Assembly: GCA_002345475.1 (NCBI GenBank) | Contig: DDWC01000215.1 | Location: forward strand, 1-5,501 | Direction of reading: 5' to 3' | DNA: 5,501 nucleotides | From: Firmicutes bacterium UBA2296 | Lineage (GTDB): Bacteria; Bacillota; UBA994 | Shown here: positions 1 through 4,484 of the stretch, piece by piece | Layout of the letters: each line of letters opens with the position of its first letter | How positions within the stretch are numbered: the first letter of the stretch is position 1 | Notes under the pieces: model-generated | What the model saw: only the letters and a program-made list of their open reading frames with translations | What the model was told of the DNA's origin: nothing | The model's database searches: none | Translations under genes and position numbers: made by a program

Positions 1-284
1 CTTATGCAATGGGTGACTTTCATAGGGACCTGCTCTCCGGAAAGAGCCTGGCTATAGCCTGTCCCAAGCTGGACAGCAGCGCCGAGGTCTACGTAGATAA
101 GATTGCCTCGCTTTGTGATGACGCACTGATCAATAGCCTCACTGTGGCAGTTATGCAGGTGCCCTGTTGCTCCGGATTGGTCCAAATCGTTAAAATGGCC
201 GCAGACAAGGCCACCCGTAAGGTCCCCACCAAGGTCATGGTCATTGGGCTGGACGGCACTGTCCTGCGCGAAGACTGGCTGTAG
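1..284 (+). CDS. C-terminal part of a probable 4Fe-4S (ferredoxin-like) protein, 5' partial
   Basis: The reading frame is open from the window edge (first full codon at position 3) to a TAG at 282-284, so the N-terminus lies outside. The visible 93 residues contain LAIACPKLD (Cys codon at 60-62) and a QVPCCSGL motif (Cys codons at 165-170), followed by a short beta-rich tail ending near LREDWL. I recognise this combination from the C-terminal region of anaerobe iron-sulfur proteins that carry two 4Fe-4S motifs at the N-terminus. The Fe-S binding part is not in view, so the ferredoxin label rests on family memory. The conserved cysteines could bind metal or be redox active. The gene lies 11 nt upstream of a hemerythrin-domain gene on the same strand and is probably cotranscribed with it. 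The ATG at 9 is internal, because codons before it stay in frame and the family extends much further upstream. Confidence 0.7.
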   Translation, partial: YAMGDFHRDLLSGKSLAIACPKLDSSAEVYVDKIASLCDDALINSLTVAVMQVPCCSGLVQIVKMAADKATRKVPTKVMVIGLDGTVLREDWL

Positions 285-295
285 GGAGTCACGAT

Positions 296-1084
296 ATGCG
301 CGATCATCTGAACCGAGGAGTGCGGGACGTAATAACTGACTATCCAGAGGTAGGTCGTATACTGGAAGCCTTCGGCGTGGGGTGCACCACCTGCGCCCTG
401 GGGAGTTGCCTGCTGAAGGACTTGGTGGGCATACACAACCTTAATCCTGATGTGGAAGCGGACCTGATGTACCGAATAGAGTGCTCTATATACCCCGACC
501 GGATTGTCAAGCGCCGTCAAACAGCGGTTTTGACCGAGCCCGAAGCCAAACCGAACCGGTTTTCTCCGCCACTGCAAAGTCTGGTGGATGAGCATAAGGC
601 TATTAAGCGCTGGCTATTTCTCATACCTTCTGTGGTATCCGCTCTGAACAAGGGGGCTACCGATGTCTGGCCCATTGTCGAAGGGGGTGCGTCCCTGATG
701 AAGGAGTACGCCGACAGACTTCACCACGCCAAAGAGGAAGAAATTCTGTTTAGTTATGTTGACCGCAGCTCGGAGATCATTCAGGTTATGTGTCAGGACC
801 ATGTCCATGGGAGAGAACACCGCCGTATGATCAGTGAGGCGATTCTGGGTCAGAAGTCCGTGCAGGCAGCTGAACATCTGATGGCATACTGTGAACTGCT
901 CACCGCGCACATAAAGCGCGAAGACGAAATACTCTTTCCCTGGGTAGACAGGTCCCTGAGCATGTCTCAGGTGGGAGAGCTGCACGGGCTGTTCACCGGT
1001 GTGGACGCAAAAGCGGCTGAGGAAGTCCGCAAGCATATGGATTTCCTCAAGTCGGCGGAAGTCTGGGCAGCTGACAGAGAGTAA
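296..1084 (+). CDS. Hemerythrin-domain protein with Cys-rich N-terminal domain
   Basis: This is a complete 262-residue protein. The ATG at 296 follows AGGGAG (283-288) with a 7-nt spacer, and that site overlaps the stop of the upstream gene. Residues 1-66 form a small domain of the type 'DYPEVGRILEAFGVGC' with cysteines at 30, 33, 38 and 63. It resembles the DUF1858 or ScdA/RIC N-terminal domains, which share a 'P-x-x-x-x-x-(L/F)-x-x-x-G' helix before the cysteines; I cannot tell which. Residues 93-220 look like a four-helix hemerythrin (HHE) domain. Candidate diiron ligands are H100, H143/H144, E147/E148, H169/H171/H175, H205 and E209/E211, in the repeated pattern H-x3-(E)E-E-I-L-F (EEEILF 147-152 and DEILFP 210-215). 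Family members bind O2 or sense or handle O2, NO or iron, and RIC proteins repair Fe-S centres. No signal peptide or membrane segment is visible, so it is probably cytosolic. The exact role is inferred. Confidence 0.8.
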   Translation: MRDHLNRGVRDVITDYPEVGRILEAFGVGCTTCALGSCLLKDLVGIHNLNPDVEADLMYRIECSIYPDRIVKRRQTAVLTEPEAKPNRFSPPLQSLVDEHKAIKRWLFLIPSVVSALNKGATDVWPIVEGGASLMKEYADRLHHAKEEEILFSYVDRSSEIIQVMCQDHVHGREHRRMISEAILGQKSVQAAEHLMAYCELLTAHIKREDEILFPWVDRSLSMSQVGELHGLFTGVDAKAAEEVRKHMDFLKSAEVWAADRE

Positions 1085-1142
1085 CATGAGAAGAGGCCGC
1101 ATCGATACAATGCTTGTGCATCGATACGGCCTCTTCTCATGT
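1084..1142. terminator. Very long hairpin between convergent genes, probable bidirectional terminator
   Basis: The 16-nt arm 1084-1099 is perfectly complementary to 1127-1142. After one C/A mismatch (1100/1126), 1101-1106 pairs with 1120-1125 (ATCGAT), and 1107-1110 (ACAA) can pair with 1114-1117 (TTGT), leaving a TGC loop and a 2-nt bulge at 1118-1119. That makes about 26 bp in total. The outer arm begins in the last base of the hemerythrin gene's TAA and ends 18 nt before the stop of the opposing NFACT gene, which is where a shared terminator is expected. Neither side carries a clear T-tract, so it is not a textbook intrinsic terminator. It could instead protect 3' ends, or be a mobile palindromic repeat. 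Confidence 0.55.
1099..1127. repeat. Pair of 10-bp direct repeats nested inside the hairpin
   Basis: GCATCGATAC occurs at 1099-1108 and again at 1118-1127, with 9 nt between the copies. Each copy contains the self-complementary ATCGAT, so the copies act both as direct repeats and as the inner stem of the hairpin. They may be a side effect of the hairpin's symmetry or a binding site. Confidence 0.6.
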
Positions 1143-1160
1143 CGGCTGGGGCTTTAGCGC

Positions 1161-2894
1161 TTATTGAATGTCAGGTAAGATGACCTGCGCCATGTTAATT
1201 ACTACGGTACGGTGTCGCTCATATGTGACGTAACCCGGTTTGGCCCCGGGGGGTCGACGCAAGTGCTTCTTCTCAGTGTAGTCCACGGGTACCAGAGTCG
1301 AGTCGCGCGCACTGCTGAAGTATGCCGCCAGAGTGGCCGCAAACTCGATAGTAGTGTCTGGCATAGGAGAGCGCGCCTCAACAATGCAGTGGCTTCCAGG
1401 CGCCTTCTGGACGTGGAACCATAGGTCATCAGGCTTCGCGCCTTTAACCAGTCTTTCGTTTTGCAGGTTGTTGCGCCCCACCAAAATACGCACTCCGTCG
1501 GGTGAGATGAACTCCCTGGGTCGGGCCTGGCCCGACTGCCTGTGTTTGGTATCAACCTTCTTGACTGACCTGTTCCTGCCATTTGTAATCAGGCCCTGTT
1601 CGTCCATTTCCTGTTCTATTTCTCGCAAGCTATGTATGTCATCGGCCTGCGCAACAGCTGATTGGAGACCCGCCAAATATGAGAGATACATTTGCGTCTC
1701 CTCAAGTCGATTCAGGGCGTATTTTTCTTTCCCTACGGCCTTTTCATATTGCCGGAAGTACCGCCGGGCATTCTCTGCCATGCTGCGATTGGGGTCCACC
1801 GGGACCAGGACTGAAGCGAGGTTTTCGTCATAGTAGTCTGTCACCACTGCCATGTCACCTTCCAGCCGGAAGGTACCCAGATTGGCGTAGAGAAGCTCGC
1901 CGAATCTCTTGTGGTCGTTCTTGTTATCTGTGATGGAGAGGTCTTCCTGAAGTGCCTTCATGAGCTTCTGGGCCTTCCTGGTTTTTGCGGATATGATCTG
2001 CCCGAGTTTTCGGCCGAGCTGTGCCTCCAAACGGCCGCTCTCCTGGCTGCAGAGGGCGGCTGACAGCGCATCATTAACTCCGGCTACGACGCTGTGGGCT
2101 CCCAAGTGGCTCAGAGGTACTATGTGCAGATGGCGTTTGGGGCCCTCGCCACTTAGATATAGTGATGTGATCTCGCCTGACTCGGCACGCTGTGCCAGCG
2201 AACGGATGAAGGCCGATATTGCTTCCCAGGTCTCGATAGCCACGGCGACCGTATTCTCGTCCGGAGCCAGAAGAAAACTGATCTCACGGGCCAGAAGCAT
2301 GGACAGGCCCTGGACGTTGGCCGATAGAAACTCGGGCAACCTGACACTGGCGGTGGCGCTCAGGGTGAGAAGAGCTTCGGCTGATAATGTCACCGGTGAG
2401 AGTTTTCCCTGCTCGGGGGGCCGCTCGTATTTAAGTCCTGGGAATATGGGGCGGACTCCGTCCCCCAGTGGTACTCGGCGAAGCGCGTCTATTATCAATC
2501 CGGCTTCATTGACCAGAAGCACGTTGCTGTGGCGCCCAGTCAGCTCAACGATCAGCGTCACCTCAGCAGATTCTCCCAGCTCGTCTCGGCCCGAACACGT
2601 CAGCTCAACAATGCGTTCAAAGTCGGGCATTTGCACCTTTACAATCCGGGAGTTGGTCAAATGTTTGCGTAACATCAGGCAAAAGAATGGCGGAGAAAGG
2701 GGATTGGCGAGCTTCGGTCCATCGAGCACCATGTAGGTCTCGTGGGGGGCAACATTGATGGACAATCTGCGCTTGCCAACATGTATGGTCAGGTGCCCCG
2801 ATGTTGGCTGATGCACTTTGTCAATTCTCTGATCTACCAGTATTCGCGCCAGATCAGTGGCAAGGGACTTTAGCAGGAAGCCGTCCATGTTCAT
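1161..2894 (-). CDS. rqcH: NFACT family ribosome quality control protein (RqcH/FbpA/Rqc2-like)
   Basis: RqcH binds the 50S subunit carrying an obstructed nascent chain and recruits tRNA-Ala to build C-terminal alanine tails that mark the chain for degradation. Older names call it a fibronectin-binding protein. The start at 2894 gives 577 aa beginning MNMDGFLLKSL, matching the family's M-x-x-D-G-x-x-L opening. AGGAG (2903-2907, minus strand) sits 8 nt upstream, so I reject the in-frame ATG at 2951. The NFACT-N domain includes FFCLMLRKHL (70-79), then FERIVEL (92-98) and RDELGE. The middle is rich in charged helices (HhH and coiled-coil region, with the YFRQYEKAVGKEK segment) ending in a LREIEQEMDEQGLI helix. 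The NFACT-R domain runs from about 460, with SPDGVRILVGRNN and the signature DLWFHVQKAPGSH at 490-502. The region is full length and unbroken. It is divergent from yicC, as in Bacillus (yloA next to yloC). Confidence 0.93.
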   Translation of the reverse strand: MNMDGFLLKSLATDLARILVDQRIDKVHQPTSGHLTIHVGKRRLSINVAPHETYMVLDGPKLANPLSPPFFCLMLRKHLTNSRIVKVQMPDFERIVELTCSGRDELGESAEVTLIVELTGRHSNVLLVNEAGLIIDALRRVPLGDGVRPIFPGLKYERPPEQGKLSPVTLSAEALLTLSATASVRLPEFLSANVQGLSMLLAREISFLLAPDENTVAVAIETWEAISAFIRSLAQRAESGEITSLYLSGEGPKRHLHIVPLSHLGAHSVVAGVNDALSAALCSQESGRLEAQLGRKLGQIISAKTRKAQKLMKALQEDLSITDNKNDHKRFGELLYANLGTFRLEGDMAVVTDYYDENLASVLVPVDPNRSMAENARRYFRQYEKAVGKEKYALNRLEETQMYLSYLAGLQSAVAQADDIHSLREIEQEMDEQGLITNGRNRSVKKVDTKHRQSGQARPREFISPDGVRILVGRNNLQNERLVKGAKPDDLWFHVQKAPGSHCIVEARSPMPDTTIEFAATLAAYFSSARDSTLVPVDYTEKKHLRRPPGAKPGYVTYERHRTVVINMAQVILPDIQ

Positions 2895-2902
2895 GATTAT
2901 CA

Positions 2903-2907
2903 CTCCT
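2903..2907 (-). promoter_or_regulatory. Ribosome binding site of the NFACT gene
   Basis: AGGAG on the minus strand, 8 nt before ATG 2894-2892. A second ATG (2888-2886) two codons later is also possible but is less well spaced at 14 nt. The site fixes the start and excludes the 19-residue upstream extension. Confidence 0.8.
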
Positions 2908-2922
2908 GTCCAACCTAAACAT

Positions 2923-2951
2923 ACTATAGCTGTATGGAGCTTGGAGGGCAA
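2923..2951 (-). promoter_or_regulatory. Putative sigma70-type promoter for the NFACT gene
   Basis: Read on the minus strand: a TTGCCC -35 box at 2951-2946 (4 of 6 matches to TTGACA), a 17-bp spacer, and a TATAGT -10 box at 2928-2923 (5 of 6 matches to TATAAT). Transcription would start near 2916, leaving a leader of about 20 nt that contains the AGGAG site. The fit is by eye. Confidence 0.5.
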
Positions 2952-3007
2952 GGCCGTGATACAAGTAGCTTCCCATAACGCCGCGGTGCAGGCATACGGC
3001 GGTAAAC

Positions 3008-3035
3008 TTGATTATGCGAAAGAAATAGGTATACT
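3008..3035 (+). promoter_or_regulatory. Putative sigma70-type promoter for the yicC-remA-rpoZ-priA operon
   Basis: A TTGATT -35 box at 3008-3013 (4 of 6), a 16-bp spacer and a TATACT -10 box at 3030-3035 (5 of 6). A start near 3042 would give a leader of about 50 nt before the GTG at 3094. It would leave only about 13 nt before the alternative ATG at 3055. The fit is by eye. Confidence 0.5.
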
Positions 3036-3077
3036 AAGTGCTAGAGGTCAGGCGATGACCCGGGTCGAATATGGTAT

Positions 3078-3084
3078 AGGGGGG
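3078..3084 (+). promoter_or_regulatory. Ribosome binding site that decides the yicC start
   Basis: AGGGGGG, 9 nt before GTG 3094. It selects the GTG that opens the family's (V)RSMTGFGR N-terminus. A weaker competitor, AGAGG at 3043-3047, stands 7 nt before ATG 3055 and would add 13 residues not seen in the family. Confidence 0.7.
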
Positions 3085-3093
3085 AAACCCAGC

Positions 3094-3969
3094 GTGCGCA
3101 GTATGACTGGTTTTGGACGCTCTCTCGGGCAGACTGAGCTGGGAGTTTTGGCGGTGGAGGTGCGCGGGGTAAACAACCGCTACCTGGACATCTCAGTACG
3201 GCTGTCAAGGGAACTTTCTTTTGCGGAAGAACAGATGAAGAACATAGTTAAAGAGTATGTCAGCCGTGGGCGTGTCGACATCAGCGTGCGCCTTCAGAGT
3301 GGCACGGCACAGCGTGACGTAGCCCGGCTTGACGCAGTCCGGGCCAGGGATATGCTCACGCAACTTCGCAATCTGGCTCTTACTCTGGATCTGCCGGACG
3401 ATATCTCTCTCAGCGAACTCGTTTCATTGCCCGGAGTGCTGATTGAGGCGCCCCTCGAAGTAGATGAAGAAGGTACGACGTCTGTGCTGGTGGCTTTGTT
3501 GCGAGAAGCGCTGGAGGCTTTTTCTGCTTCCCGACTGGCTGAAGGTATGAGCCTGGCAGCGGATATGTCAGGGAGAGTCAAGCTGATTTCCCAGCGCATT
3601 GATGATATTGAGATCCACACTGCGGGCATCGTTGAGGCGCAACGCAGGCGCCTGCGCGATAACATCGAGAGGTTGCTGCCCGATATCACTGTCGACTCAC
3701 ATCGTCTGGAACTCGAGGTGGCGCTTTTCGCAGATCGCGTAAGCGTAGCGGAAGAACTGGTTCGCTTGCGAACACATCTGAAGAACTACCTGTCGTTCCT
3801 GGCCTCGACAGAAGCTGTCGGTCGCAAGATGGATTTCTACCTGCAGGAGATTAATCGCGAAATAAACACCATTGGTAGCAAAGTCCCCGACGCGGCTGTA
3901 AGCCAGCACGTGGTAGAGATAAAGGCCGAACTGGAGAAGATTCGCGAGCAGGCTCAGAACATAGAATAG
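3094..3969 (+). CDS. yicC: YicC/YloC family endoribonuclease
   Basis: The product is 291 aa, close to the usual family length (about 290). It opens with the hallmark RSMTGFGR at residues 2-9, read from a GTG at 3094 with a strong ribosome binding site. EVRGVNNRYLD (22-32) is the conserved core of the YicC-N domain. The C-terminal DUF1732 part holds GRKMDFYLQEINREINTIGS (243-262) and the ending EKIREQAQNIE, both nearly invariant in the family. YicC proteins are reported to be single-strand endoribonucleases of the cytosol acting in RNA turnover. I do not assign catalytic residues. It is the first gene of the apparent operon. remA follows after 4 nt, and the NFACT gene is divergent upstream. 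The open frame continues upstream to 2857, but that part overlaps the NFACT start and its promoter, so it is not coding. Confidence 0.95.
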   Translation: MRSMTGFGRSLGQTELGVLAVEVRGVNNRYLDISVRLSRELSFAEEQMKNIVKEYVSRGRVDISVRLQSGTAQRDVARLDAVRARDMLTQLRNLALTLDLPDDISLSELVSLPGVLIEAPLEVDEEGTTSVLVALLREALEAFSASRLAEGMSLAADMSGRVKLISQRIDDIEIHTAGIVEAQRRRLRDNIERLLPDITVDSHRLELEVALFADRVSVAEELVRLRTHLKNYLSFLASTEAVGRKMDFYLQEINREINTIGSKVPDAAVSQHVVEIKAELEKIREQAQNIE

Positions 3970-3974
3970 GGGGG
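3968..3974 (+). promoter_or_regulatory. Ribosome binding site that argues for a CTG start of remA
   Basis: AGGGGGG overlaps the yicC stop codon (TAG 3967-3969). Its last G is also the first base of the only in-frame GTG (3974), so that GTG would have no spacer. The next plausible initiation codon, CTG at 3983, is 8 nt downstream, which is ideal spacing. Confidence 0.65.
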
Positions 3975-4237
3975 TGGTCAGGCTGGAAATCAGGCTAATC
4001 AATATTGGCTTTGGTAATATTGTTTCGGCCAACAGAGTAGTGGCGATTGTGAGTCCCGAGTCAGCCCCCATTAAGCGCATGATACAGGAAGCCAGGGATC
4101 GGGGGCGTCTCATTGACGCTACGTATGGCCGTAGAACCCGCGCTGTGATAGTATCAGACAGCGACCATATCATCCTGTCTGCCGTACAGCCCGAAACTGT
4201 GGCACATCGAGTTGTAGCCAGGGAAGATGAGGAATAG
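3974..4237 (+). CDS. remA: RemA (DUF370) DNA-binding regulatory protein
   Basis: A small, highly conserved family member. RemA in Bacillus is an oligomeric DNA-binding activator of biofilm matrix and osmoprotection genes; outside Bacillus its targets are mostly unknown. The hallmark segments are RLINIGFGN, SPESAPIKR, DATYGRRTRAVI and LSAVQPETVAHR, covering almost the whole protein. The listed start is the GTG at 3974 (87 aa), the only ATG/GTG/TTG that includes the conserved N-terminus. A CTG at 3983 gives 84 aa (read M-E-I-R-L-I-N-I-G). It has better ribosome binding site spacing and puts arginines at 18, 50 and 51 and a proline at 29, the numbering I recall for functionally important RemA positions. 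I favour CTG biologically. The acidic tail (AREDEE) is short. The gene is 4 nt after yicC and 12 nt before rpoZ. Confidence 0.93.
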   Translation: MVRLEIRLINIGFGNIVSANRVVAIVSPESAPIKRMIQEARDRGRLIDATYGRRTRAVIVSDSDHIILSAVQPETVAHRVVAREDEE

Positions 4238-4249
4238 AGGTGAGACAAT

Positions 4250-4447
4250 ATGATTACACCGTCATTTGATCAACTGCTTAGCCGTGTCGACAGCAAGTAT
4301 ACTCTCGTCGTTGCCACGGCCAAACGCGCTCGTGAACTGATGGACGATACCAGTGAAAATGCCGTCCGTAAGCCTGTTACAACCGCTCTGGAGGAAATTG
4401 CAGCAGGTTTGATAACCTACCAAAGAGTTAAACAGGGCGTGAAATAG
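4250..4447 (+). CDS. rpoZ: DNA-directed RNA polymerase subunit omega
   Basis: The product is 65 aa, near the short end for omega. Family hallmarks are the N-terminal PSFDQLLSRVDSKYTLV, the AKRARELMD helix, and KPVTTALEEIAAGLITY near the C-terminus. Omega binds the beta' subunit, helps assemble RNA polymerase and in some bacteria contributes to (p)ppGpp binding. The ATG at 4250 follows AGAGGTG (4236-4242) by 7 nt, and that site overlaps the remA stop. In Bacillus-type order gmk lies between remA and rpoZ; here the two genes are only 12 nt apart. The stop codon TAG (4445-4447) lies within the left arm of a downstream hairpin. Confidence 0.93.
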   Translation: MITPSFDQLLSRVDSKYTLVVATAKRARELMDDTSENAVRKPVTTALEEIAAGLITYQRVKQGVK

Positions 4448-4476
4448 CATGGCGGGCGTCATGCTTCTTTTTCTCT
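4446..4476 (+). terminator. Terminator-like hairpin plus U-rich tract between rpoZ and priA
   Basis: The 8-nt arm AGCATGGC (4446-4453) pairs with GTCATGCT (4458-4465), with one G-U wobble and a GGGC loop. It is followed directly by TCTTTTTCTCT (4466-4476), 8 of 11 bases being T. This has the shape of a Rho-independent terminator or attenuator. It begins in the rpoZ stop codon and runs up to the priA ATG, so it could trim expression of priA relative to rpoZ. The stem is short and partly A/T rich, so only partial termination is likely. Confidence 0.5.
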
Positions 4477-4484
4477 ATGGATGA
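4449..4484 (+). CDS. Possible 11-codon leader ORF spanning the attenuator and overlapping the priA start
   Basis: An ATG one nucleotide after the rpoZ stop opens a frame reading M-A-G-V-M-L-L-F-L-Y-G and stops at TGA 4482-4484, just past the priA ATG at 4477. A ribosome ending rpoZ could reinitiate here, cross the hairpin and finish on top of the priA start. There is no strong Shine-Dalgarno, and a reading frame this short can arise by chance, so this is a hypothesis about coupling and not a confirmed gene. Confidence 0.2.
   Translation: MAGVMLLFLYG

Noticed and set aside
614..1102. Minus-strand open frame opposite the hemerythrin gene
   Set aside because: It is antisense to a clear coding gene, has no family signature, and its start falls in the hairpin arm.
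1960..2736. 258-codon open frame on the plus strand
   Set aside because: It lies wholly inside the NFACT gene on the opposite strand, has no recognisable motif, and its composition (rich in R, S, P) is typical of a shadow frame.
2892..2951. Upstream in-frame ATG that would lengthen the NFACT protein by 19 residues
   Set aside because: The extension does not resemble the family, covers the predicted -10 and -35 boxes, and the AGGAG site fits the ATG at 2894.
2857..3093. Long in-frame extension of yicC to ATG 2857, or a shorter one to ATG 3055
   Set aside because: The long form overlaps the divergent NFACT start and both promoters. The short form adds 13 non-family residues and starts almost at the predicted 5' end of the transcript.
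3078..3974. Identical AGGGGGG heptamers before yicC and remA as a regulatory repeat
   Set aside because: Each is placed as a strong Shine-Dalgarno site, which explains the identity without any special function.
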